A stretch of DNA of 36,303 bases. Source: Flavobacterium sp. (lineage in GTDB: Bacteria; Bacteroidota; Bacteroidia; Flavobacteriales; Flavobacteriaceae). The stretch spans positions 1-36,303 of the forward strand of contig JANXVF010000056.1 of NCBI GenBank assembly GCA_025351785.1. Reading direction: 5' to 3'. A program made the translations under genes and the position numbers. Positions 26,978-35,884 of the stretch are shown here, one piece after another; positions within the stretch are counted from its first letter, which is position 1, and the number at the start of each line of letters is the position of its first letter. Under the pieces are notes generated by a model that was given only the letters and a program-made list of their open reading frames with translations, made no database searches and had not been told where the DNA came from.

Positions 26978-27241
26978 ATTTTAATTTCTTATTTTTGCCT
27001 CGAAGGCACTTGGTGGCTAATGTTTGTTTCTATATAACAGCTTATTTTTATTTTATCAATTCAAAATTATCAATCAAATCATAAAAAAAGGCTAACTCCT
27101 AAAATTTTAATTTGTTGTATCTGTTCAAAAAATCTAATGCAACACAATAGCGTTTTAATTTTGATAATTTAAAAATGCTTATCAGTATTTCTTATAGTTT
27201 TCTTCTCTTGTTTGAAGTAGTATTTCTATACATTCAAAAAA

Positions 27242-27565
27242 TTAATTTACTTGATAAAATTCAGATATTACTTCAAGTTCTGTTCTAAAAGCTAGCATTT
27301 TATCTCCAAAAAGACGGCTTCCTTCTTCTCTTAATCTTGGCGCATCTTCATCATAATAACGTTGTAACGTTTCTTTACTATCAGTTGTGTATTGAATGGC
27401 ATAAGTTACTCCGCCCATTTCTTCTTCAACTAAAACCTTTACCATTCGAGCCGAAGTGAATTTTCCTGTTGCTAAAACGTCATTAATATGCTTGGTTTGC
27501 ATCCAATTAATCCATTGATCATGAACGCTTTCTTGAATGTTTATAGTTACATTGTATAATATCAT
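27242..27565 (-). CDS. DUF4286 family protein
   Basis: The 107-aa soluble protein matches the DUF4286 family, with MILYNVTINIQESVHDQWINW at the N-terminus and DAPRLREEGSRLFGDKMLAF in the C-terminal half. The fold is expected to be a small alpha/beta dimer of the dimeric ferredoxin-like barrel type; no function is established. It has no signal peptide. It lies 53 bases after the TPR-protein gene on the same strand and upstream of rsmA-mgtE, an order I recall as common in flavobacteria. Confidence 0.82.
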   Translation of the reverse strand: MILYNVTINIQESVHDQWINWMQTKHINDVLATGKFTSARMVKVLVEEEMGGVTYAIQYTTDSKETLQRYYDEDAPRLREEGSRLFGDKMLAFRTELEVISEFYQVN

Positions 27566-27618
27566 AAAATTATAAGTTGATGAATGGTTGGAATAAAAAT
27601 TAGTTTCAGCAATCGCCG

Positions 27619-29397
27619 TTAAATTTCTTTGTCGCCTCTAATTTTTCTGTATTTTTTCTGGGCTTCAACAAAATAAATGCTATCCTCGTGATGCATTATT
27701 AGCTCTTCATAAAGTGGTTTTGCCTTTTCGGTTTCGTTTAGTTTATTGTAAATTTCTGCCGAAAAATATTCTGCTTCATCTACATAAATTGCCTCTTTAT
27801 ATTGATCAATAATTTGTTTATAATTGCTTAAAGCTTGGGGGAAATCGTTCAGCTTTTCATAAATTTTACCTATTCTTAAAAGCGTTACAGGTTGTATCGC
27901 ATCTTCGGTTTTATGCTCTTTCAAAATAGCTTGAAAGGCTAAAAGCGCATCTTGGTTTTTATTTTGAAACAATAAAAAATCGGCTCTAGCAAATTTCTTT
28001 AAAGCAACTTGAAGAGAATCTTCAGCTTTTGTATCGTTTAACAATAAAAACAAATCGAGCGCATCATTTGCAATGAGTTGGGTCGAAGCTGATTTTAGAA
28101 CTTTTAGCTGATGTTCTGCCCAAACAAAATCTGTTTTATAATAGCTTGTTTTAGCAATTTTTAAACTGGCTTCTTGCCCAATTGGATTATTGTTTGATTC
28201 GTTTTCAATTTGTGAATAGTAAAGCAAAGCTTGATTAAATTTTTCTTCAAACAACAAAATATCAGCCAATTCCATTTTTATTACTGCTGTTTCATTTGGT
28301 TTTAAGGGCATTTCTAAAGCATTCTTTAAAATTGTTTTTCCTTCTTCAGCTTTTTTTAAATTGAAAGAAACAAAGTGAGCCTTTAGTTTTAGCAATCCCA
28401 ATGTGTAAGGGCTTACGCCAAATTGCTTAATCAGATTGTCTAATTCTAAATTTATTTCGGGATAGTCTTTTTCCTGTGCATTTTTAATTTTAAGTTCGGT
28501 CAAATATGTATTTGATTGTATTTGCAAATCCAAATCTTTAGTATTTTCGAGTACAAATCCCAATATTTCTTTTGCTGCTTCTTCATCATTTTCTTCAATA
28601 GCAAGCTGTCCTAAATTTACAATATTCGAAAACGATTCGGGATTTCGTTTATAAATTGCCTTTTCCTGAATAAAAGCTTTAGAATATTCTTTTTGTTGCA
28701 CAAATAGCCAGCTTAAATATTCATTCCAAAACACATCTTGAGTTTTTTGAATTTTAATAAGAATGGCTTTTCGTAAAGCTTCTATAAATGTTTGATTAGC
28801 ATCATCAATCATAAAATGAGAAAGCTGATTTTGAATCATTAAAAGAGTTGGAGGATTGTTGTAAGATTCGGTCAAGAATTTATCAATCATTAAATCAATA
28901 TTTCCTTTCTGACCATAAAGTAATGCCATCTGGAAATTAAAATTAAATTTTGGTTCTAAATTTAATGCTATTTCATAAGCTTGAAGCGCAAAATCTATTA
29001 AAGCTTTTCGTTCAAAACTACCAGCTATATTATAAACTTCGTTCGGATTTTTACGAATTTTGTCTAAAGCTTGATTGTAATATTTTGTAGCTTTTTCTGT
29101 GTTTTTTTGAAGTTGATAGTTGTATCCTAATTCGATCAGTAAACTGCTTAAATTGTATTTTTCAAATTGATTTTGAATAGCTTTTTCAGCTTTATCATAT
29201 TGCAATAATTGCTGATCGCACTCGATAGTTTTCTGAAAAAAACTAAAGTTATTGGGTTGGGATTTAAGTAATTCGTCATAACTAATTTGAGCTTTTTCAA
29301 ACTCGCCTCTGTCAAAATAATTCTGTGCCAACTGTTCGTTTTGAGCACATGCAAAAAACGAAAATATGATTGAGAATAAAGCTAAAAAATTACGCAT
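27619..29397 (-). CDS. Exported TPR-repeat protein
   Basis: After a signal sequence (MRNFLALFSIIFSFFACAQ) the protein is a string of tetratricopeptide repeats covering most of residues 20-592, for example LAQNYFDRGEFEKAQISYDELLKS rewritten as helices near residues 23-46, a unit near 100-130 and a closing pair with NDFPQALSNYKQIIDQY and ETEKAKPLYEELI. The C-terminal units resemble the BamD/YbgF type. It may be a periplasmic scaffold; the cysteine in FFACAQ could alternatively act as a weak lipobox. I chose the ATG at 29397 because the 12 upstream residues add nothing to the signal peptide. It lies 77 bases downstream of serS. Confidence 0.85.
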   Translation of the reverse strand: MRNFLALFSIIFSFFACAQNEQLAQNYFDRGEFEKAQISYDELLKSQPNNFSFFQKTIECDQQLLQYDKAEKAIQNQFEKYNLSSLLIELGYNYQLQKNTEKATKYYNQALDKIRKNPNEVYNIAGSFERKALIDFALQAYEIALNLEPKFNFNFQMALLYGQKGNIDLMIDKFLTESYNNPPTLLMIQNQLSHFMIDDANQTFIEALRKAILIKIQKTQDVFWNEYLSWLFVQQKEYSKAFIQEKAIYKRNPESFSNIVNLGQLAIEENDEEAAKEILGFVLENTKDLDLQIQSNTYLTELKIKNAQEKDYPEINLELDNLIKQFGVSPYTLGLLKLKAHFVSFNLKKAEEGKTILKNALEMPLKPNETAVIKMELADILLFEEKFNQALLYYSQIENESNNNPIGQEASLKIAKTSYYKTDFVWAEHQLKVLKSASTQLIANDALDLFLLLNDTKAEDSLQVALKKFARADFLLFQNKNQDALLAFQAILKEHKTEDAIQPVTLLRIGKIYEKLNDFPQALSNYKQIIDQYKEAIYVDEAEYFSAEIYNKLNETEKAKPLYEELIMHHEDSIYFVEAQKKYRKIRGDKEI

Positions 29398-29474
29398 AAC
29401 ACAATATGATAAAATAACATACCAAAGTAACACATTTTGAAATAAATCAATTCCTTTTTATATTTTATTAACGT

Positions 29475-30746
29475 TTAATTTATAATATCAAAGCCTGTAT
29501 ATTTGCGCAGTACCTCAGGAATTACAATGCCATCTGGAGTTTGATAATTTTCTAAAATTCCTGCTAAAACCCTTGGTAAAGCAAGTGAGCTTCCGTTGAG
29601 TGTGTGAGCTAATTGGTTTTTACCATCTTTATCTTTAAATCGTAATTTTAATCGGTTTGCCTGAAAGGTTTCAAAGTTTGATACTGATGAAATTTCTAAC
29701 CATCGGTCCTGAGCAGTCGAAAACACTTCGAAGTCATAAGTTAATGCTGATGCAAAACCCATATCGCCACCACAAAGGCGAAGAACTCGGTATGGTAATT
29801 TTAATTCTTCTAAAATTCCTTTTACATGATCTACCATTCCGTCTAATGCTTTGTATGAATTATCGGGATGCTCTACACGAACAATTTCTACTTTATCAAA
29901 TTGATGTAAACGGTTTAATCCTCTTACGTGAGCACCATATGAACCAGCTTCTCGCCTGAAACAAGGTGTATATCCAGTACATAAAATTGGCAATTGGTTT
30001 TCGTTCAAAATAACGTCTCTAAAAATATTAGTTACAGGAACCTCGGCTGTTGGTATTAAATATAAATCGTCAGTTGCATCATGATACATTTGTCCCTCTT
30101 TGTCTGGTAACTGTCCGGTTCCATATGCCGAAGCTTCGTTTACTAAATGCGGCACCTGATATTCTAGATATCCAGCCTCGGTATTTTTATCTAAAAAATA
30201 AGTAATTAAAGCACGTTGTAACTTAGCACCTTTTCCTTTATAAACAGGAAAACCAGCACCGGTAATTTTAACGCCCAATTCAAAATCGATAATATCATAT
30301 TTTTTGACTAAATCCCAGTGTGGCAAAGCACCATCATGAAGTTTTGGTATGTCGCCAGCTTCATAAATATTCAAATTTTCTTCTGGAGTTTTACCAAAAG
30401 GAACTATATCGGCAGGAAGATTTGGCAATAAATACATCTTATTTGTCAAATCGATTGTTAAAATCTCCAATCTATCAGCAGCTTCTTTACTTTTTTCTTT
30501 AAGTGTAACAGTTTTTAATTTCAAGATTTCTGCTTTTGCTTTTTCGCCCGATTTCATTAAATCGCCTATATCTTTTGATAATTTATTTGATTCAGCAAGA
30601 ATTGTATCCATTTCTACCTGTGTATTTCTACGATTTTCATCGATTTGAACTACATCATCTACAAGACTTTTAGCATCCATATTTCGTTTTGCCAAAGCCG
30701 TAATTACTTTCTCTTGATTTTCTCTTATAAAGGCTATTTGTAACAT
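29475..30746 (-). CDS. serS: Seryl-tRNA synthetase
   Basis: This class II synthetase charges tRNA-Ser. The N-terminal antiparallel coiled coil (about residues 1-105) precedes the catalytic core. Motif 2 is PCFRREAGSYG with the usual TRGLxRxHQF counterpart VRGLNRLHQFDKVE, and motif 3 is NGSSLALPRVLAGILENYQ. The length of 423 aa is standard. It has a TAAATTTG box upstream and heads the minus-strand run that continues with the TPR, DUF4286, rsmA and mgtE genes. Confidence 0.97.
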   Translation of the reverse strand: MLQIAFIRENQEKVITALAKRNMDAKSLVDDVVQIDENRRNTQVEMDTILAESNKLSKDIGDLMKSGEKAKAEILKLKTVTLKEKSKEAADRLEILTIDLTNKMYLLPNLPADIVPFGKTPEENLNIYEAGDIPKLHDGALPHWDLVKKYDIIDFELGVKITGAGFPVYKGKGAKLQRALITYFLDKNTEAGYLEYQVPHLVNEASAYGTGQLPDKEGQMYHDATDDLYLIPTAEVPVTNIFRDVILNENQLPILCTGYTPCFRREAGSYGAHVRGLNRLHQFDKVEIVRVEHPDNSYKALDGMVDHVKGILEELKLPYRVLRLCGGDMGFASALTYDFEVFSTAQDRWLEISSVSNFETFQANRLKLRFKDKDGKNQLAHTLNGSSLALPRVLAGILENYQTPDGIVIPEVLRKYTGFDIIN

Positions 30747-30769
30747 AGAATTTTAATTTTTAATGTTGA

Positions 30770-30777
30770 CAAATTTA
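30770..30777 (-). promoter_or_regulatory. -7 box TAAATTTG for serS
   Basis: This exact TAnnTTTG match on the minus strand lies 23 bases upstream of the serS ATG. On the plus strand the same gap holds a TAATTTTG (30856-30863) that may serve the divergent peptidase gene. Confidence 0.5.
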
Positions 30778-30924
30778 TGAAATTGATTTTTATAAACATA
30801 AGATAAAAAAAAGATAATAAATTCAACTAATGTCATAGTTATTAGATTATTACATTAATTTTGACAGAAGGTTATAGTAGTACTATTCAAAAATATATTA
30901 TATTCGTAAAAAATTAAAATTATT

Positions 30925-32844
30925 ATGAAAAAATCATACTTGTTTATTTTTATACTTTCTTTTAGCTTGACTTTTGCCCAAAAAGCTCAAAGCGACACTG
31001 ATATTTCTAAAATCGAGATGAAATCGGCTTCTAAGCTCATGAATTTAGCAATAAACCCCAATACCCAAAATTATAATATTACCTATCACAAACTAGAATT
31101 TACAGTTAATCCTGCGGTTTATTTAATAACAGGAAAGGTAACAACTACTTTCACCGCGGTAACAAATATGTCAACATTAACTTTTGATTTGGCAAATCAA
31201 CTAACAGTTAGCTCTGTAAAAAAAGGAGGTGTGGCTTTAACTTTTGTCCAAAACGCAAACAACGAGCTTGTTATTACTTTACCCGCAACCCAAACTGCAG
31301 GAACTGCAGCAACAGTAGAAGTTATGTATTCTGGAGCACCACCTGTAAATGGTTTTAGAGCTTTTACTACAGAAACTCGATCAAACGGAAGCAAAACATT
31401 ATATACCTTGTCTGAACCTTTTGGTGCTAGAGATTGGTGGCCATGCAAACAAGATTTAAATGATAAAATAAATTCGATAGATGTTTTTATTACTGCTCCA
31501 TCCCAATATATAGCAGTTTCAAACGGAGTAGAGCCAGAAGCACCAGTTATTGTTGGGGCAAATAAAATCACACATTTTCATCATAACTATCCAATTCCTG
31601 CTTATTTAATTTGCATGTCGGTTACTGATTATGTTGTTTACAATCAAATTTCGGGTACTGCTCCCAACACGTTTCCTGTTATAAATTATATCTATCCAGA
31701 AGATTTTTCGTCGGTGCAATCTAGTTTAGATGTAACGCCACAAATTTTGGATTTATACGGCAGTTTATTCGAAATTTATCCATTTCATAACGAAAAATAT
31801 GGTCATGCTCAATTTGGTTGGGGCGGCGGTATGGAGCATACTACAGTTTCATTTATGGTAGGTTTTGAAAGACAATTAATTGCTCATGAAATGGCACATC
31901 AATGGTTTGGAGATAAAATAACTTGTGGCACCTGGAAAGATATTTGGTTAAACGAAGGTTTTGCTACATACCTAGCTTCGATGGTGATTGAAAATTTTGA
32001 TGGGAATGATGCTTTTGTTGCAGATAAAACTAATATGGTTGACTATGTAACAAGTCAACCTGCAGGAGCAATTTATTTAACAGATACTCAAGCCACAAAT
32101 GTAAATAGAATTTTTAGCAACAGATTGACCTACAATAAAGGTGCTATGGTTATAAACATGTTGCGATTTAAACTAGGCAACACAGCTTTTTTTCAAGCTA
32201 TGAGAGATTATCTTTCAGATACAAATTTAGCATACGGTTATGCAGTTACCACCGATTTAAAATCGCATTTAGAGGCTACTTATGGTCAAAGTTTAACCGA
32301 GTTTTTTAACGATTGGGTTTACAATCAAGGCTTTCCAAGTTATAACATTACAGCTCAAAACTGGGGCACAGGACAAGTAAAAATCACAGTAAATCAAACG
32401 CAATCTGACCCAAGTGTATCTTATTTTGAAATGCCTTTGCCAATTCGATTATATGATGCAAACGGAGCTATTTTTGATATTGTAGTTAACAATACAACAA
32501 ACGGAGAAGAGTTTATTGTAAATGTGCCTTTTGAAATTGCAAGTGTCGATTTTGATATCAACAAAGATTTAATTTCAAACAACAATCTAGTTACATTAGG
32601 AAAATCTAATTTTGAATTAGAAAAAGCAATTATGATGTATCCAAATCCTGTAGCAAACATTTTACATATACAAAAACCGTCAGATATTGAAATAGAAAAA
32701 ACTACAATTTATAACAGTCTTGGTCAAATAGTTTTAGAGAGTAATACACTAGATATAAACGTAACTTCATTATCATCAGGAGTACATTTTGTTGAAATTA
32801 AAACTGCAGATGGGACATATCATAAAAAAATTATAAAAAAATAA
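30925..32844 (+). CDS. Secreted M1-family zinc aminopeptidase with T9SS domain
   Basis: A signal peptide (MKKSYLFIFILSFSLTFAQ) is followed by the M1 N-terminal beta domain (about residues 45-230), the thermolysin-like catalytic domain and a type A T9SS sorting domain (from about residue 570; MMYPNPVANILHI to YHKKIIKK). Zinc ligands are H321, H325 and E344 (HEMAHQWFGD and WLNEGFATYL), with catalytic E322. The exopeptidase motif GxMEN reads GGMEH (301-305), so the Asn is His. The enzyme should be exported and released or surface-anchored to degrade peptides outside the cell. The large C-terminal domains of classical aminopeptidase N are missing, as in short secreted M1 forms. Confidence 0.93.
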   Translation: MKKSYLFIFILSFSLTFAQKAQSDTDISKIEMKSASKLMNLAINPNTQNYNITYHKLEFTVNPAVYLITGKVTTTFTAVTNMSTLTFDLANQLTVSSVKKGGVALTFVQNANNELVITLPATQTAGTAATVEVMYSGAPPVNGFRAFTTETRSNGSKTLYTLSEPFGARDWWPCKQDLNDKINSIDVFITAPSQYIAVSNGVEPEAPVIVGANKITHFHHNYPIPAYLICMSVTDYVVYNQISGTAPNTFPVINYIYPEDFSSVQSSLDVTPQILDLYGSLFEIYPFHNEKYGHAQFGWGGGMEHTTVSFMVGFERQLIAHEMAHQWFGDKITCGTWKDIWLNEGFATYLASMVIENFDGNDAFVADKTNMVDYVTSQPAGAIYLTDTQATNVNRIFSNRLTYNKGAMVINMLRFKLGNTAFFQAMRDYLSDTNLAYGYAVTTDLKSHLEATYGQSLTEFFNDWVYNQGFPSYNITAQNWGTGQVKITVNQTQSDPSVSYFEMPLPIRLYDANGAIFDIVVNNTTNGEEFIVNVPFEIASVDFDINKDLISNNNLVTLGKSNFELEKAIMMYPNPVANILHIQKPSDIEIEKTTIYNSLGQIVLESNTLDINVTSLSSGVHFVEIKTADGTYHKKIIKK

Positions 32845-32859
32845 TCATCGGCAAGATAA

Positions 32860-32892
32860 TTGATAAAAAGTAAGGTGAAAACCTTACTTTTG
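32860..32892 (+). promoter_or_regulatory. Promoter TTG-N22-TACTTTTG for the site-2 protease
   Basis: The TTG at 32860-32862 and TACTTTTG at 32885-32892 fit the Bacteroidetes pattern. The spacer and the -7 box are inside the hairpin of the preceding terminator. Confidence 0.55.
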
Positions 32893-32897
32893 CTTTT
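32866..32897 (+). terminator. Terminator hairpin after the M1 peptidase
   Basis: The stem AAAAGTAAGG / CCTTACTTTT has ten pairs around a TGAAAA loop and is followed by TGCTTTTT. It lies 21 bases past the stop at 32844. The T-run is interrupted by GC, so termination may be partial. Confidence 0.65.
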
Positions 32898-32924
32898 TAA
32901 ACTAAAAATTACATTACATAGTAA

Positions 32925-34493
32925 ATGATACAATTAGCTCAGATTATTTTTATATTATCAGTATTAGTTATACTTCACGAATTTGGACATTACATAGCAG
33001 CAAAAATATTTAAAGTACGAATAGAAAAGTTTTATCTTTTTATGGACGCTGGATTTTCACTTTTCAAGAAAAAAATTGGAGATACAGAGTGGGGAATAGG
33101 TTGGTTACCCATAGGTGGATATGTAAAACTATCAGGAATGATAGACGAAAGTATGGATACCGAACAGTTGAAACAAGAACCTCAACCGTGGGAGTTTCGT
33201 TCAAAACCAGCGTGGCAACGATTAATAATAATGCTTGGCGGCATATTTGTAAATATTGTATTGGCAATAACAATATATGCAGTGATGTTTTCTACAGTAG
33301 GTCAAAAATATATATCGTCCGAAAAAATTCAGCAAAATGGATTAGCTTTTGGCGAAGTTGGTCATAATGTTGGTTTTCAAAATGGTGATAAAATTGTTTC
33401 AATCGATGGGAAATTTTTTCCAGATTTTAAATATGCTGTAATGGGAATCCTGTTTGGTGATGACGTTATTTTAAACCGAAATGGGAAAGAGGTAAAACTT
33501 CATTTAACAGATGAGCAGAAAGGACAAATAATAAAAAAAGAAGGTAAAAACTTTGTTCAAGCCCGAATAGAATTAGATAAAATTTTTGTTGATTCGATAA
33601 CCGATCCTAAAAAAATTAATTTAAAAAAGTTTGATAAAATAATAGGAGTAAACGATAAGAAATTTAAGTTTTATGATGAGGTACTATTTGAAGCCACAAA
33701 AAGCAAAAATAAGACCATAAACTTATTGATAAATCGAAATAGCAAAGACACTTTGATTGAAGCTATAGTTGATAAAAACGGAGATTTTGGCGGAAATTCA
33801 GTATTTATGAACGAAGATTACAAACTATCTGACATGAAAATTAAAGACGCAATGAAAAATAAGTCTTTAAAAGCTAATGATATTATAATTTCAGCCAACG
33901 GAAAGTTAACTAATTTAGAATTTAAAAAGCAATTAATAGCAAACAAGCAAAAAGATATTTTATTAAAAGTAAAGCGTGATAATACCATAATTGATGTAAT
34001 TTCTAAAGTGAATAAATCAGGAAAATTAGGAATTCAATTTGACGAAATCAAAAACAATTCATATTTGGTAGTAAACAAATTGCCTGTTTTTGACGCAATA
34101 AAAGAAGGTGTAAGTCAGTCTTGGAATCAGATAATTTATAATATTGATAGCTTCAAATTAATTTTTAAACCAGCAACAGGCGCTTACACTCAAGTTAAAA
34201 GTCCTATAGGAATAGCTAGAATGTTGCCAAATACTTGGGACTGGGAATTTGTATGGTCATTTATTGCTTTATTTTCAATAGGATTAGCTTTTATGAATTT
34301 ATTGCCAATTCCAGGACTCGACGGAGGTCACGCTCTTTTTACTATTGTTGAAATGATAACTGGAAAAACACTGAGTGAAAAAGCAATGGGAAATGTTCAA
34401 ACAGGAGGTATGATTTTCTTGTTGAGCCTTATGGCATTAACTTTTGGTAAAGACATTTACCAATGGATAATTGAAACTTGGTTTGTAAAGTAA
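32925..34493 (+). CDS. rseP: RseP-type site-2 membrane zinc protease
   Basis: This intramembrane metalloprotease cuts membrane-bound anti-sigma factors or signal peptide remnants. The zinc site HEFGH is at residues 18-22 in the first membrane segment, and the third ligand is D466 in NLLPIPGLDGGH. Membrane segments lie near 5-25, 100-123, 440-462 and 493-515. Between the second and third segments there are about 310 residues, with three PDZ-like parts: about 127-215 (VGFQNGDKIVSIDGK), 216-290 (FDKIIGVNDKKF) and 300-372 (LKANDIIISANGKL). The usual family form has about 450 residues and two PDZ domains, so this 522-aa protein appears extended. It has its own promoter. Confidence 0.92.
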   Translation: MIQLAQIIFILSVLVILHEFGHYIAAKIFKVRIEKFYLFMDAGFSLFKKKIGDTEWGIGWLPIGGYVKLSGMIDESMDTEQLKQEPQPWEFRSKPAWQRLIIMLGGIFVNIVLAITIYAVMFSTVGQKYISSEKIQQNGLAFGEVGHNVGFQNGDKIVSIDGKFFPDFKYAVMGILFGDDVILNRNGKEVKLHLTDEQKGQIIKKEGKNFVQARIELDKIFVDSITDPKKINLKKFDKIIGVNDKKFKFYDEVLFEATKSKNKTINLLINRNSKDTLIEAIVDKNGDFGGNSVFMNEDYKLSDMKIKDAMKNKSLKANDIIISANGKLTNLEFKKQLIANKQKDILLKVKRDNTIIDVISKVNKSGKLGIQFDEIKNNSYLVVNKLPVFDAIKEGVSQSWNQIIYNIDSFKLIFKPATGAYTQVKSPIGIARMLPNTWDWEFVWSFIALFSIGLAFMNLLPIPGLDGGHALFTIVEMITGKTLSEKAMGNVQTGGMIFLLSLMALTFGKDIYQWIIETWFVK

Positions 34494-34525
34494 ATTAAAA
34501 ACTTTTAAAAAACTTTAAAATTTTA

Positions 34526-34556
34526 TTTGCAAACTCTAAAAAACATACTATATTTG
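34526..34556 (+). promoter_or_regulatory. Consensus promoter TTTG-N19-TATATTTG for tRNA-Asn
   Basis: The TTTG at 34526-34529 and TATATTTG at 34549-34556 form an excellent match to the Bacteroidetes -33/-7 pattern. The tRNA begins 70 bases downstream, so a 5' leader is expected and removed by RNase P. Confidence 0.75.
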
Positions 34557-34626
34557 CAACCGCTTTGAAGCAATTAAATTGAATACAAAATCGAAAAAAT
34601 AGAAATAATTATATCAAAATATAGTT

Positions 34627-34700
34627 TCCTTCTTAGCTCAGTTGGTTAGAGCATCTGACTGTTAATCAGAGGGTCCTTGGTTCGAGCCCAAGAGAGGGAG
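34627..34700 (+). tRNA. tRNA-Asn (anticodon GTT)
   Basis: The 74-base cloverleaf is complete. The acceptor stem TCCTTCT pairs with AGAGGGA (one G-U), the anticodon loop CTGTTAA between TCTGA and TCAGA gives anticodon GTT, and the T arm is CTTGG-TTCGAGC-CCAAG. The discriminator base is G. The CCA end is not encoded. Confidence 0.97.
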
Positions 34701-34710
34701 CAAAACAAGA

Positions 34711-34740
34711 AAGCCTTTACAGAAATGTAAGGGCTTTTTT
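34711..34740 (+). terminator. Terminator after tRNA-Asn
   Basis: The stem GCCTTTACA / TGTAAGGGC closes on a GAAA tetraloop and is followed by a run of six T. The following 131 bases, up to the repeat at 34872, hold no gene I can see. Confidence 0.9.
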
Positions 34741-34871
34741 ATTGATAAAATATTGCGTATCAATCATTTTTGCGCATCAATTTTTTCTATAAGAGGTATT
34801 ATCATTATCAAGTTCAGAATAGTTTTATCAATTTAAATTTCACTCTAATGGTTCAGATATGTTTCACAACG

Positions 34872-35004
34872 GATAGCGCATGTTTGCAATCCGTGCCCGC
34901 AAACAGAGAAAACATAAACAAACTTGAAAGATAACAAGTTGTAGTTTGTTTATTAGATTTCTTTTTATAATCGTTGTGAGCACGGATTGCAAATCCGCGC
35001 TATC
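34872..35004. repeat. Three-hairpin palindromic element, copy 1 (133 bp)
   Basis: The ends are inverted repeats: GATAGCGCatgTTTGCAATC on the left (one short divergent patch) and GATAGCGCGGATTTGCAATC on the minus strand at the right. Each end is itself a small hairpin (GCACGGATT / AATCCGCGC). The middle contains AACAAGTTGTAGTT. It matches copy 2 at 36127-36255 over its whole length with scattered differences. No transposase is encoded; it looks like a BIME- or MITE-type non-autonomous element. Confidence 0.85.
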
Positions 35005-35210
35005 GGGATCTCAAACTGTAATCTCCTTTTGGAAACAATTGATAGACCATAAAAGCCAGATTCACCTCTAGGGCTTATATGAGCTTGAAAATCCTTAATG
35101 TAAATTTTATCAAAGATACCTTGGAGACCTTGTTTGATAAAACCTAAATATTCAGGGAAATCATCTAATGTTATAACACTAGATAATGAGGGATAATATT
35201 TTATTGGCAT
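34965..35210 (-). CDS. Small unrecognised protein ending in a repeat element
   Basis: The 81-aa frame has no signal peptide and no domain I recognise. Its first 68 residues (MPIKYYPSLSS to RRLQFEI) look like a genuine soluble protein. From about residue 69 the frame enters the palindromic element at 34872-35004 and the last dozen residues (ARICNPCSQRL) are simply the translation of that repeat. The original C-terminus has therefore probably been replaced or cut off by the element. The upstream gene on the same strand is the lipoprotein at 35264-35884, 53 bases away. Confidence 0.5.
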   Translation of the reverse strand: MPIKYYPSLSSVITLDDFPEYLGFIKQGLQGIFDKIYIKDFQAHISPRGESGFYGLSIVSKRRLQFEIPIARICNPCSQRL

Positions 35211-35263
35211 AATATTAAAAATTATTTACATTCTTGGTTATAATGACTTTCTTCATTAATAAT

Positions 35264-35884
35264 TTAGTCTGAGTTGATAATTTCATCTTTTACTACTTCT
35301 CCGTTAATCCCATTAATTTCAATGTACCTAATTTTTTCATCATTAATCTTAAATGAAATTCCATAAACGGGTAATCGTCCATTTTTAGATAAACTCCTTC
35401 CAAAATTGACATTACTAACATCAGTATTTAAATCAATATTATATTCCTGCTTAACTTTGGATATAAAATCATTAACTGTAAATGTGTAACCTTCGTCATA
35501 ATTAATTTCTTTAGTCAAGACCCCGTTTTCATTATAAAAATTATGTTTTCCAATAGGAAAACGATAAAACAAATTACCTTCAGATTTCAATAAATGAGTT
35601 TTACTGTCATAAACATTTTTTTTGATAAAATTATCTTTAATTGACTTTTTTATTTCACAATAGTCATTGTTTTCTGCGAGTCTCTTTAAAGTAACAATAG
35701 TATCATCTTCAACATAACTTAATTCATTTTCAATTCCTTTTTTGTTATTAAATCTTTCAATATCAAACTTTTTCATAGCGATTTTATATTTTAAATGTTT
35801 AATGATATTTTTCTCTTTTTTATTTTGGCATGCTGAACATAAAAAACAAAAGAAAATTATCGTTACTAATAAATTATTTTTCAT
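35264..35884 (-). CDS. Lipoprotein of unknown function, possible immunity protein
   Basis: A signal peptide with lipobox LCSAC (Cys at about residue 19) is followed by a charged region QNKKEKN and about 180 soluble residues. The C-terminal 70 residues (DFISKVKQEYNID to RYIEINGINGEVV) resemble a PepSY-like beta-alpha unit. Its start codon overlaps by 11 bases the 3' end of the metzincin-like fragment. In polymorphic toxin systems a small gene directly after the toxin tip usually encodes the immunity factor, and lipoprotein immunity factors exist. That role is an inference from position only. Confidence 0.65.
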   Translation of the reverse strand: MKNNLLVTIIFFCFLCSACQNKKEKNIIKHLKYKIAMKKFDIERFNNKKGIENELSYVEDDTIVTLKRLAENNDYCEIKKSIKDNFIKKNVYDSKTHLLKSEGNLFYRFPIGKHNFYNENGVLTKEINYDEGYTFTVNDFISKVKQEYNIDLNTDVSNVNFGRSLSKNGRLPVYGISFKINDEKIRYIEINGINGEVVKDEIINSD

